From positions 65,759 through 129,758 of the forward strand of contig JBCCJI010000011.1 in the NCBI GenBank assembly GCA_039027855.1: a DNA stretch of 64,000 nt, given 5' to 3'. Under the pieces are notes generated by a model. It was given only the letters and a program-made list of their open reading frames with translations. It was not told the origin of the DNA and made no database searches. Positions 17,509 to 25,411 of this stretch are shown here, one piece after another. Origin of the DNA: Thermohalobaculum sp039027855. Its GTDB lineage: Bacteria; Pseudomonadota; Alphaproteobacteria; Rhodobacterales; Rhodobacteraceae. The position numbers were made by a program, and so were the translations under genes. Each line of letters starts with the position of its first letter. Within the stretch, counting starts at the first letter, position 1.

Positions 17509-17640
17509 GGTCCCGGCGACAAGGGGGTGCGACACGTCCAGTGCTCTACCCGCTGAGCTACGCCGCCGGACGGGCCGGCAACGGCGGGGTTTGAACCCGC
17601 GACCGGTGGATTATTGTAGTGCCGGTGGCATTCCCCGGGC
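17509..17640 (-). ncRNA. Y-RNA-like RNA, unit 2 (permuted tRNA module)
   Basis: Lower stem CCCGGGGA (17639-17632) pairs with TCGCCGGG (17519-17512) with one G.G mismatch, then bulged A and CC. The upper stem is shorter (GGCAC with GTGTC). Apical module: T-arm GCGGG-TTCAAAC-CCCGC (17600-17584), a perfect 8-bp acceptor-like hairpin GTTGCCGG/CCGGCGGC closed by CCCGT (17582-17562), D-arm GCTC-AGCGGGTA-GAGC (17558-17543). CCGGT before the T-arm can pair with ACTGG after the D-arm, like the top of an anticodon stem. Confidence 0.83.
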
Positions 17641-17656
17641 GCAGTCCTTTCCGTTC

Positions 17657-17790
17657 GGTCTTGGCGACAAGCGGCGAAGAAACACCGGGGGACCCGCTCA
17701 TGCCAAAAGAGCGCTTCCAAGGTCGGGAATCGAACCCGACGGTTACCCCTAGTGTCGGTGGATGTAGTTCCTTCGGTCATTCCCCGAGTG
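17657..17790 (-). ncRNA. Y-RNA-like RNA, unit 1 (T- and D-arm only)
   Basis: First unit after rsr. Lower stem CTCGGGGA (17788-17781) pairs imperfectly with TCGCCAAG (17667-17660). Upper stem GAAGGAAC (17774-17767) pairs perfectly with GTTTCTTC (17683-17676), a compensatory change relative to the other units. T-arm GTCGGG-TTCGATT-CCCGAC (17740-17722) and a D-like arm CGCTC/GAGCG with GG in a 9-base loop (17713-17695) are present, but they are separated by only eight bases, so there is no acceptor-like hairpin. Confidence 0.75.
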
Positions 17791-17827
17791 TCGTATCTCC
17801 TGGCTCTCCGATGGGGTGCGGCCCCTC

Positions 17828-19381
17828 TCAGAGCCGCACCTTCTCGATCTCGCCGACCCAATGGGCGGGGCCCATCTCGCCGGCGGCAAACCTGGCGATC
17901 TGCTCGAACACAGCGTCCGAGAAGCCACCGACGTTCAGCACGTCGTCGCGCTCCTTCGCCTGGGTCGTGCCGTAGGGCGCAATGTCGATGCAGACGAGCT
18001 TCGCCTTCGGGTTCCGCTGCTTGAGCGTCTCCCACTCGACCATCACGCCCGTGCCACGACCGGCCCGCGCATCGACCCAGGACTGGTTGTCCGAGACGAT
18101 GATCACGAGATCCGGCGCCTGGCCCCGCGCCGCCAGCTTGGCCAGCGGTGCCGAGCAGTTCGTCCCGCCCCCGCCGATGCCCGCCAGGCGCTCGGCGTTG
18201 GTCTGGATCGTGTCACGCGGCTCGAGCCTCACGTCCACGACGCGGTTCTCGAACGGCAGCACCTCGGCCTCTGGGTTACGCCGCATCACCGCCGCCGCGA
18301 CCAGCGCCGCGACATCGACACAGCGCACCTTGGAGCCCGCGCCCGGGCGCCAGCCGGTCACCGGCCAGTGCATCGAGCCCGAGACGTCCGGGCAGACCGC
18401 GACCGAGCCCGCAAACTGCGGCACATTGGCCACCGCCTGCTCCATCGCGTCGTGCAGCGCCGAGCGGATCTCGCCCGGCAGGTCGGCCGAGGCCGATGTC
18501 GCCGCCACCATCAACTGGTAGGGGAAGACCCGCGCCTTCTCGATCCGCTTGGGATCGCGGAGCATCCCGGCGATCTGCCGGACGGTCTTCTCCCGCTCGA
18601 ACACCCCGTGGCGCTGGAACGTGTTCAGGTTCATGCGAACCATCTGCCACGAGCCGCGCTCGGCGATCTTCGTCCAGTGACGCTGGCTGAGCGGCAGCTG
18701 CGTCAGCATCTGGAACGGCACATCCGGCACCGGCCCCTTGCCCGTCGCCTTGAACGCCAGCCAGTCCTGCACCGCCTGCGGCAGCAGGCCGACATCGCAG
18801 GGCCGCCCGATGATCCAGGCGAACAGCGCCTCACGCGCCGGGCTCGCCGGCTTTGGGTGCACCATCCGGATCACGTCCGCCAGCGACGGGTCGTTGCCGA
18901 TATTGGCCTGCAGGATCGCCCAGTCGGACGCCTCATTCAGCCACTCGGCCACCATCGCCTTCGGCCGCGAGCCGAGAGACTTACGCCCCGTCTGGCCCGA
19001 GCGCATGACCTGCACGAAGGTGCGGAGCATACGCCCGTTATCGACCACCCGGTGGAACACGCGCCGGAACAGTACCGGATCGCGCCCCGCGAGCACCGCG
19101 AGCAGGATCGCCGGCATGTCCTTCATGTGCCCCTTGGCGCGCGCATGGACCGCGGTCTGGGCCAGGAACTCGGCCTCGACCATCGCGGCGAGGCGCAGCA
19201 CGCTCGCCAACTCACGCTCGGGCGCGACGTAGAAGGACTGACCGATCGTGCCGGTCATCGCCATCTGCGCCAACTTGTGCTCGGCGTCATAGGCATAGGC
19301 CGGGGCACCGGCGGCGTTGGTCGCGGTTGCCTTGGGCAGCAAGCGGCCGCGCATCGATGCGAATACCGATTTGTTCGCCAT
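17828..19381 (-). CDS. rsr: Ro60/Rsr TROVE-domain RNA-binding protein
   Basis: Bacterial orthologue of the Ro60 autoantigen, 517 aa. It forms a HEAT-repeat ring that binds misfolded or damaged RNAs and Y RNAs, and in bacteria joins PNPase or other nucleases in RNA degradation and rRNA maturation. The TROVE domain fills about residues 1-300, including 'NRMLRTFVQVMRSGQTGRKSLGSRPK'-type sequence rich in basic residues; the von Willebrand A domain (about 325-515) has the MIDAS motif DVSGSM (332-337), GGGGTNCSAPL and VSDNQSW. The ATG at 19381 is preceded by AGAGGAG; the longer reading to 19558 is non-homologous. The stop lies about 38 bases from the first of five Y-like RNAs on the same strand, its expected ligands. 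Confidence 0.93.
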   Translation of the reverse strand: MANKSVFASMRGRLLPKATATNAAGAPAYAYDAEHKLAQMAMTGTIGQSFYVAPERELASVLRLAAMVEAEFLAQTAVHARAKGHMKDMPAILLAVLAGRDPVLFRRVFHRVVDNGRMLRTFVQVMRSGQTGRKSLGSRPKAMVAEWLNEASDWAILQANIGNDPSLADVIRMVHPKPASPAREALFAWIIGRPCDVGLLPQAVQDWLAFKATGKGPVPDVPFQMLTQLPLSQRHWTKIAERGSWQMVRMNLNTFQRHGVFEREKTVRQIAGMLRDPKRIEKARVFPYQLMVAATSASADLPGEIRSALHDAMEQAVANVPQFAGSVAVCPDVSGSMHWPVTGWRPGAGSKVRCVDVAALVAAAVMRRNPEAEVLPFENRVVDVRLEPRDTIQTNAERLAGIGGGGTNCSAPLAKLAARGQAPDLVIIVSDNQSWVDARAGRGTGVMVEWETLKQRNPKAKLVCIDIAPYGTTQAKERDDVLNVGGFSDAVFEQIARFAAGEMGPAHWVGEIEKVRL

Positions 19382-19557
19382 GGCTCGTTCTCCTCTCGTC
19401 GTCGAGGAGGGTTTTCGGCGGATTCGGCATCCGTTTCGAGAAAACCTGCAAATCGTCATAAGATACTGATTTATCTGACTTATATGGGATAACATCACAA
19501 TCGCTAACGGCTCATGATATCTTGTGGGATAGCGATTTATCGCCTTAGATAGCCCCA
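19382..19557. promoter_or_regulatory. Divergent rsr/rtcR control region
   Basis: An AT-rich 176-base island in otherwise GC-rich DNA. TGGGATA occurs twice in the same orientation at 19485-19491 and 19525-19531, exactly 40 bases apart, with similar flanks (ATATGGGATAAC and TTGTGGGATAGC), which suits an activator binding on one helix face. GCGAT-TT-ATCGC (19532-19543) is a perfect inverted repeat. TAAGATACTGATT (19459-19471) matches the IHF consensus on the minus strand at all but one base. RtcR-type activators need a sigma-54 promoter; I found no canonical GG-N10-GC element upstream of rsr, only an 11-base-spaced near miss at about 19412-19428. Confidence 0.5.
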
Positions 19558-21129
19558 ATGAAAAACGTGGTTATCGGCTTCCTCGGCACGCAGCTGGACA
19601 TGGGGCGCAAGCGCAAATGGCGCCCGTCGATCCAGCTCTGCGCCCATGACAAACTCCCCATCGACCGGCTGGAGATCCTCTACGATGAACGCTTCATCCG
19701 GCTGGCCGAGGCAGTGCGCCACGAGGTCAGCCTGATCGCGCCCACGACCGAGGTGCTGCTCCGCCGCCTGGACCTGGAGGACCCGTGGGACTTTCAGGAG
19801 GTCTACGGCAAGCTGTTCGACTTCGCGCAGGACTACGGCTTCGACGAGGAGCGGGAGCGCTACCACGTGCACCTGACCACCGGCACGCATGTCGCCCAGA
19901 TCTGCTGGTTCCTGCTGACCGAGGCGCGTCACATCCCCGCGCGCCTGCTCCAGACCGGCCCGCCGAGGGGCGAGGAGACGCCGAACGGCACGCTCGACAT
20001 TATCGACCTCGATCTCAGCCGCTACAACGCCCTGCAACAGCGCTTCGACTTGCTGACCGAACAGTCGACCGACTTGCTCAAGGGCGGGATCAAGACCCGC
20101 AACGCCGATTTCAACGCCCTGATCGACCGGATCGAGCGGGTCGCCAGCGTGTCTGACGCGCCGCTCTTGTTGCTGGGCGCCACCGGCACGGGCAAGACCG
20201 CGCTGGCGGAGCGGATCTACGAGCTGAAGCTCAAATCCCGGCGGGTGCGCGGGCGGCTCGTCCATGTCAATTGCGGCACGCTGCGGGGCGACGCGGGCAT
20301 GGCGACGCTTTTCGGCAATCGCCGCGGTGCCGTCAGCGGGGCGCCCGAGCGGCGGGGCCTGCTCCGCGAGGCGCATGGCGGGCTGTTGTTTCTCGACGAG
20401 ATCGACGCCCTCGGCCTCGACGAGCAGACGATGATCCTGCAGGCGGTCGAGAGCGGCCGTTTCCTGCCCATTGGCTCGGACCAGGAAGCGACGAGCAATT
20501 TTCAGCTGATCGCGGGTGCCAATCGCGACCTCGCCACGCTGGTCGCCGACGGGCAGTTCCGCGCGGATCTCTATGCCCGGCTGAACCTCTGGACCTTTCG
20601 CCTGCCACGCCTGCGCGAGCGGCGCGAGGATATCGAGCCCAATCTGGAACACGAACTGGCCCGGGCCGAGCGTATGATGGGCACCCGCATGGGCTTCAAC
20701 GCCGATGCGGCCCAGCGCTATCTGGCCTTTGCCCACCACCCCGGCACGCTGTGGCCAGGCAACTTCCGCGACCTCGGCGCCTCGATCCAACGGCTCTGCA
20801 CGCTGGCGCCGCGCGGGCGGATCACGCTAGCCATGGTCGAGCAGGAGATCGAGACGCTCAGCACCCAATGGGCCGGCGCGGCCGACAATACCGATCGCAA
20901 GCTGGTGCGCCGGCATCTCGGCGCGGGCGCCGACGAGATCGACCTCTTCGACCTCGCCCAACTCGCCACTGTGATCCGTATCTGCCAGACCTCGAAGACG
21001 CTCAGCGAGGCGGGGCGCACCCTGTTCGCGGCCTCACGCGCCAGAAAACGCAGCAGCAATGACGCCGACCGGCTGCGCAAGTATCTCGACCGCTATGATC
21101 TGACCTGGCAGCGCGTCTCCGGCGTTTGA
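19558..21129 (+). CDS. rtcR: RtcR, sigma-54-dependent activator of RNA repair genes
   Basis: Activator of 523 aa. Residues about 1-180 are the RtcR-type CARF regulatory domain, thought to sense a cyclic-phosphate RNA ligand and to hold the ATPase inactive until bound. The AAA+ domain has Walker A GATGTGKT (207-214) and Walker B LLFLDEID (276-283). The loop that contacts sigma-54, normally GAFTGA, reads GAVSGA (257-262). The C-terminus 'NDADRLRKYLDRYDLTW' is the DNA-binding end seen in RtcR. It is divergent from rsr and controls the rsr-RNA-rtcB unit by analogy with E. coli and Salmonella rtc operons. The start has only a weak ribosome site but agrees with the family's N-terminus. Confidence 0.92.
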   Translation: MKNVVIGFLGTQLDMGRKRKWRPSIQLCAHDKLPIDRLEILYDERFIRLAEAVRHEVSLIAPTTEVLLRRLDLEDPWDFQEVYGKLFDFAQDYGFDEERERYHVHLTTGTHVAQICWFLLTEARHIPARLLQTGPPRGEETPNGTLDIIDLDLSRYNALQQRFDLLTEQSTDLLKGGIKTRNADFNALIDRIERVASVSDAPLLLLGATGTGKTALAERIYELKLKSRRVRGRLVHVNCGTLRGDAGMATLFGNRRGAVSGAPERRGLLREAHGGLLFLDEIDALGLDEQTMILQAVESGRFLPIGSDQEATSNFQLIAGANRDLATLVADGQFRADLYARLNLWTFRLPRLRERREDIEPNLEHELARAERMMGTRMGFNADAAQRYLAFAHHPGTLWPGNFRDLGASIQRLCTLAPRGRITLAMVEQEIETLSTQWAGAADNTDRKLVRRHLGAGADEIDLFDLAQLATVIRICQTSKTLSEAGRTLFAASRARKRSSNDADRLRKYLDRYDLTWQRVSGV

Positions 21130-21365
21130 CGAATGCTGGGTCGCGCTTTCCGTGCGTTGACCGACAGAAAACCTTCCCGGGCCATGATGAAATGGCAGAC
21201 GGCCCTCACGATATGGAGAAGCGAGGGGGGCACGGCCGCCTCGCAATCGACAAAACACCGTGACATCGCTGGGGTGAGCGCCGGAACCGTCGGATGGCGC
21301 GTAGAAATCGGTTATGATGCGCCGAAACGCCGGCGAAGTGAGGTTTCGTATCGTTGGGAGACGAG

Positions 21366-21845
21366 ATGTCCAACGAAGGACAGACAAGATCCATGGCGTC
21401 CCTGCCGGGCTGGGCCAAGCTGACGCTGATCGCGTCGCTGACAGCCAACCTGTTCGTCGTCGGCTACCTTGCCGGCGGCGCCCTCGGCGAGGGTGAGAAG
21501 CGGCAGCGCGGGCCGCTGCGCATGATCATGGCGGTAGCGCCTGACGATCAGCGTGATTTTACCCAGGCCTATTTCGAGGAGATCCGGCCCGAGCTGCTGC
21601 AGCTTCGAGCGGAACGCCGAGCGCATATGGAATCAGTGCTGGAAGCGATCCGGCGCGAGCCCTATTCACCGAGCGAGGTGAAGGAGATCTTCGCCCGCCA
21701 GCGGGAGTTCGGCACCAAGCGGCGCATGATGATCCACGAGCGGCTGGCAACACTGCTCGAAGAGTATGACGACCAGCAGCGCGAGGTCTTTGCCGCCAAC
21801 CTCGCAAGCCGCTTCGAGCGCAGGTTGGCACGCGCCACGCAGTAA
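21366..21845 (+). CDS. Spy/CpxP-like periplasmic protein (heavy-metal-resistance family)
   Basis: A 159-aa protein with one N-terminal membrane segment (about 14-36, WAKLTLIASLTANLFVVGYLAGG) and a periplasmic all-helical, Arg/Glu-rich domain. 'QLRAERRAHMESVLEAIRREPYSPSEVKEIFARQREFGTKRRMMIHERLATLLEEYDDQQREVFA' has the LTxxQ-type helical pattern of Spy/CpxP/CnrX-like chaperones and metal sensors. The ATG at 21366 follows GGGAG; the frame also opens at a TTG twelve bases upstream. No sigma/anti-sigma partner is adjacent. The family call is moderate; the role is not known. Confidence 0.6.
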   Translation: MSNEGQTRSMASLPGWAKLTLIASLTANLFVVGYLAGGALGEGEKRQRGPLRMIMAVAPDDQRDFTQAYFEEIRPELLQLRAERRAHMESVLEAIRREPYSPSEVKEIFARQREFGTKRRMMIHERLATLLEEYDDQQREVFAANLASRFERRLARATQ

Positions 21846-21894
21846 GCCCAGGCCTGCATCGAACACAGGCCTGCGTCGCGCCCGGATCGGTGAG

Positions 21895-22308
21895 CTAGCG
21901 CACCACGAACACCGAGATCGTAGCATGCGAGGCCAGATAGCCCGCATTGGATGCAAAAACCCGGTCTGCGAAGCCCGGCACGTGGCTCGCCATGACCACA
22001 AGATCAGCATCCATCGTGCCCGCCGCCGATGACAGGATGGCGTCGAGATCGACCGTGATGTCATGGCTGATCTCGGTATGCGCGCCAAAATCGACGCCGA
22101 GCGCGCCCGACTTCTCCGCCGCATAGGCACTCAACTTCTCGCCAAACGCCTCCGGGCTCGGCGCGACCGATGTCGGGGAGGATTGCGTCACCCCCACGAG
22201 CACCGCCTCGGCGCCATAGCCCTTGGCCATGTCTGCCGCCACGGCCACCGCCTTCTCGACCCGGTCGAGATGGCCCAGATCCACCGGCACCATGATCTTT
22301 TTGTACAT
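21895..22308 (-). CDS. Universal stress protein (UspA family)
   Basis: Single-domain UspA protein of 137 aa, start at 22308 after GGGAGGAC. It begins MYKKIMVPVDLGH and ends with VVMASHVPGFADRVFASNAGYLASHATISVFVVR, which corresponds to the ATP-binding G-x2-G-x9-G(S/T) region of ATP-type Usps, although the glycines are partly replaced (GFADRVFASNAGYLASHAT). It is divergent from a BCCT transporter 204 bases away. Usps are often paired with transporters of compatible solutes, so a regulatory link is plausible but unproven. Confidence 0.85.
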   Translation of the reverse strand: MYKKIMVPVDLGHLDRVEKAVAVAADMAKGYGAEAVLVGVTQSSPTSVAPSPEAFGEKLSAYAAEKSGALGVDFGAHTEISHDITVDLDAILSSAAGTMDADLVVMASHVPGFADRVFASNAGYLASHATISVFVVR

Positions 22309-22512
22309 TGTCGTCCTCCCGTCATCGGCGCCTAGCCCCTGCACGGCTCATCCGCGACTAGGCTGGCCGGTACGTCACCGGAGCGCCCCGCACTTCCATT
22401 TTCACGGGCTCATCACCACAGGGCGGAAACATTGTCTTTGACAACCGACAAAGTTGCCTCGACGGTGGTGGATGACGACCTGAAAAAACGAACCCTGGGA
22501 GGGCCACGGACC

Positions 22513-24114
22513 ATGTCGACGTCCGACCTGCCGCCTGAAGCGGCTAAGCAACCCATGGAGTTCACGACCGGCTATGAGATGGGACAGGACAATATCCGCC
22601 CACTCGGTCTTGATATCCATAATCCTGTCTTTCTGATCTCGAGCGTTCTGATCTTTGGCTTCGTGCTGGTGTCGCTCGCGAATCAGGAAGCCTCCGCCGC
22701 GTTCTTCGGCTGGCTAAGACCATGGCTCACCAGCACTTTCGACTGGTTCCTTGTGCTCTCTGTCAACATCATGACGCTGTTCTGCCTGGTGCTGATCGTA
22801 CTGCCGGTCGGCTCGGTCAGGATCGGCGGGCAGGATGCGAAGCCCGATTATTCCTACCCCGGCTGGATCGCGATGATGTTCGCGGCCGGCATTGGCATCG
22901 GTCTGCTCTTCTTCGGCGTGCTGGAGCCGACCTACTACAACTTCAGCGAAGGTGGGGCGGCGCGACCGCTGGGAATCGATCCCTCGATCCCGGGCAATGA
23001 GTACATCGGCATCGTCGGCACGGTCCATCACTGGGGCCTGGAAGGCTGGGCGGTCTATGCGCTCGTCGGCCTGGCACTGGCGATCTTCTGCTACAATCTC
23101 GGCCTGCCGCTGACCCTCCGCTCAGCCTTCTATCCGATCCTCGGAGAGCGGGTTTGGGGCTGGTGGGGCCATGCGATCGATACGCTGGCCGTCTTCGCCA
23201 CGCTGTTCGGCTTGACCACCTCGCTCGGCCTCGGCGCGCAGCAGGTCGCTGCGGGTCTTCAGGAAGTGACGGGCATCGAGCCCAGCAATACGGTCGTCGT
23301 GCTCCTGATCATCGGCATCACCGCAGTCGCCCTCTGCTCGGTCATGCTCGGCATGGACAAGGGCGTGAAGCGGCTGTCCGAGATCAACATGGTCATGGCC
23401 GTCGCGCTGTTCTTGTTCGTGGTCTTCATGACCGGCGTTGTCGACTCGGTGACCCGCTACTTCAGCGTCATGGCCGACTATGTGATGCTGCTGCCAGCGC
23501 TCTCGAACCCGTTCGGGCGTGAGGACACCAGCTACTTCCACGGCTGGACCACCTTCTACTGGGCCTGGTGGATCGCGTGGTCGCCCTTTGTCGGCATGTT
23601 CATCGCCCGCATCTCCAAGGGTCGGACGGTGCGTGAGTTCGTGCTCTGCGCCCTGATCGCGCCGACCTGTGTCTGTGCGCTCTGGATGTCGACCTTCGGC
23701 GGCGCCGCGATCGACATGCTGAATGCCGGCGGGGCCGAGGGCGTGCGCGCCACGGTGATCGACAGCTATGCCCCCGAGGGCGCGCTGTTCGGCTTCCTCA
23801 AGGAGCTGCCGCTCTACAGCATCATCGCGCCGATCTCGCTGGTGCTGATTGTGATCTTCTTCGTCACCTCGTCCGACAGCGGATCTCTGGTGATCGACAC
23901 GATCACGGCGGGCGGCAAGATGGATGCGCCAGTGGTCCAGCGCGTGTTCTGGTGCACGCTGGAGGGGCTGGTGGCCATCGCGCTCTTGCTCGGCGGCGGG
24001 CTCAGCGCCCTGCAGGGAGCGGCGGTGTCGACCGGCATCCCGTTCACACTGGTGGTGCTGGTGATGTGCTACTGCCTCTGGCTCGCTCTCCGCTCTGAGC
24101 GCGCTAAGTTCTGA
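22513..24114 (+). CDS. BCCT-family betaine/carnitine/choline transporter
   Basis: Inner-membrane transporter of about 533 aa with 12 predicted membrane helices, taking up quaternary-ammonium or sulphonium compounds (betaine, choline, carnitine or DMSP) with Na+ or H+. Family segments include PGWIAMMFAAGIGIGLLFFGVLEP, the substrate-site WTTFYWAWWIAWSPFVGMFIARISKGRTVREFV, and FFVTSSDSGSLVIDTITAGG. In the unwound helix 3 the motif is AAGIGIGLLF, the Na+-type glycine-rich form. The ATG at 22513 is preceded by GGGAGG at about ten bases; a TTG at 22432 would add 27 residues. Substrate cannot be fixed from sequence. Confidence 0.92.
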   Translation: MSTSDLPPEAAKQPMEFTTGYEMGQDNIRPLGLDIHNPVFLISSVLIFGFVLVSLANQEASAAFFGWLRPWLTSTFDWFLVLSVNIMTLFCLVLIVLPVGSVRIGGQDAKPDYSYPGWIAMMFAAGIGIGLLFFGVLEPTYYNFSEGGAARPLGIDPSIPGNEYIGIVGTVHHWGLEGWAVYALVGLALAIFCYNLGLPLTLRSAFYPILGERVWGWWGHAIDTLAVFATLFGLTTSLGLGAQQVAAGLQEVTGIEPSNTVVVLLIIGITAVALCSVMLGMDKGVKRLSEINMVMAVALFLFVVFMTGVVDSVTRYFSVMADYVMLLPALSNPFGREDTSYFHGWTTFYWAWWIAWSPFVGMFIARISKGRTVREFVLCALIAPTCVCALWMSTFGGAAIDMLNAGGAEGVRATVIDSYAPEGALFGFLKELPLYSIIAPISLVLIVIFFVTSSDSGSLVIDTITAGGKMDAPVVQRVFWCTLEGLVAIALLLGGGLSALQGAAVSTGIPFTLVVLVMCYCLWLALRSERAKF

Positions 24115-24119
24115 CAACC

Positions 24120-24143
24120 GCCGGCCGGGTACGCCCGGCCGGC
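24120..24143. terminator. Perfect hairpin after the BCCT gene
   Basis: GCCGGCCGGG-TACG-CCCGGCCGGC, a perfect 10-bp stem starting five bases past the transporter stop. There is no T-run, so it is either a weak or factor-assisted terminator or an mRNA 3'-end stabiliser. Confidence 0.6.
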
Positions 24144-24577
24144 ACGCCCCTGGCCGTCATCGGCATCGCCCCAAGGGCGACACCGGGCCGGAGAGTACCC
24201 CCCTTTTTCGCCACTCTACCCTAAGAGCCGGGCGCCAACGCTCCGCGCTGCCATCAGGGCGACCATGCTGGCGGCCGTGTTTGCATCAATGCATCCAGCA
24301 CTCTGACCAAAGACCCCGTCTACATCCCAACGTCCTTCCGAGGGCGCAGGGGCAGGGTCGGGTCAAGGGTGGCGCAGCCACGGGCGCCAGCCCGCTTGGC
24401 CCTTGAGGCGGCCCGGCGCCTGCGAGACAGGCTCGCAGAGAAGCCGCCCGCGGCTTCTCCCCAGCCAAGAAACAACGACCGACAACCGCACGTAGCCCGA
24501 TCGCGCAGCCAGACCCAGCCCCGAGCAACCTCGCACGACTCATCGCGGCGACCAGCCGCGATTCCGTTTGATCCGGC
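24144..24577. other. Gene-free interval with a dispersed repeat
   Basis: No credible gene. Bases about 24359-24476 contain one copy of a dispersed intergenic repeat (listed separately). The remainder shows no promoter-like or RNA-like structure that I can support. Confidence 0.6.
24359..24476. repeat. Dispersed intergenic repeat, copy A
   Basis: Shares an ordered series of blocks with the interval at 63670-63775: CGGGTCAAGG, GCGC, ACGGGC, GCCCG, GCGGCCCGGC, GCTCG, AGAAGCCGCC-N-GCGGCTTC and CCAGCC. The last-but-one block is a self-complementary hairpin. Order, orientation and rough spacing are kept, so common descent is likely rather than chance. Confidence 0.65.
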
Positions 24578-25030
24578 TCAGGCTGTTTCCAGCTTGCTGA
24601 CCAATTCTCCGATCCAGGGCACCGCGACCTCTTCGGGCATCGCGGTGCCGGCGGCGTCGAAGATCGCGCGCTCGCCGACCATCTGCGCCTTGCAGGCCAG
24701 CATGGCGTTCATCACCTTCTCCGACCCTTGGGCGAAGGTGTCGCCAAAGGTCCGGTCGCCGAGGCCGAACATCGCAAAGCGCACATGGCCGAGATCGGGC
24801 TTCTCGTTGGTCAGCGTCTCGTAGAATTCCTCGGCCCCCGCCGGCACATCGCCGCTGCCCGTGGTCGAGACGACCATGACATAGAAGGTATCGCCATCCA
24901 GGCTGGAGGGCGCGATCATGTCCATGTCGACAACCGCACAGTCGACGCGGTCTTCGATGGCGATCTTCATGTCATCGCACAGCATTTCGGCAGTGCCGGT
25001 CTCGGTGCCGTATACGAGGTGAAGTTTCAT
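24578..25030 (-). CDS. Flavodoxin (MioC-like)
   Basis: Soluble FMN-binding electron carrier of 150 aa. The phosphate loop is YGTETGTAEML near the N-terminus, and the isoalloxazine-binding loops are VVSTTGSGDVPAGAEEFYETL and FGLGDRTFGDTFAQG, as in short-chain flavodoxins and MioC. The gene has no clear operon partner; an intergenic repeat lies just downstream. Redox partners are unknown. Confidence 0.88.
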   Translation of the reverse strand: MKLHLVYGTETGTAEMLCDDMKIAIEDRVDCAVVDMDMIAPSSLDGDTFYVMVVSTTGSGDVPAGAEEFYETLTNEKPDLGHVRFAMFGLGDRTFGDTFAQGSEKVMNAMLACKAQMVGERAIFDAAGTAMPEEVAVPWIGELVSKLETA

Positions 25031-25411
25031 GGCTCACACGGGCTCTGTCTTGGGTTGAGCAGGTGGCCCGTACCCGGACCCCGCCACCGGTTGTTCACAA
25101 CGAGGGCCTGGCGGCTGCTGGGCGGCTCTTTCCGGTCGGGCATCGAGCGCTGACCGTGTGCCGTTCCTGCAACCGCCTTGGCGGACAGTCAACGCCCGCG
25201 TTGCCGCGCCGCCGCCGTGTCCAACCTGCCGGCCGCGCCGCCGTCTCACGAAGCCCAGTTTGAGCCATGGGGGATGAACCAATCTTCGCCGCCCGGTCAC
25301 CCCCCGGTCACCCAGAGTGACGCCACGTTCTGCAAAAGCGTGATCGACCCGCCCCTTGCCGAGCCGCGCCACCGACCGCAGGCTAATGTCGTCCAGGAGG
25401 AACCGAGCCGC
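25031..25411. other. Gene-free interval between flavodoxin and lipoprotein genes
   Basis: This 381-base divergent region should hold both promoters. I see a short tandem repeat of CGGTCACCC at about 25296-25313 but no recognisable operator. Open frames across it lack ribosome sites and family resemblance. Confidence 0.5.
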
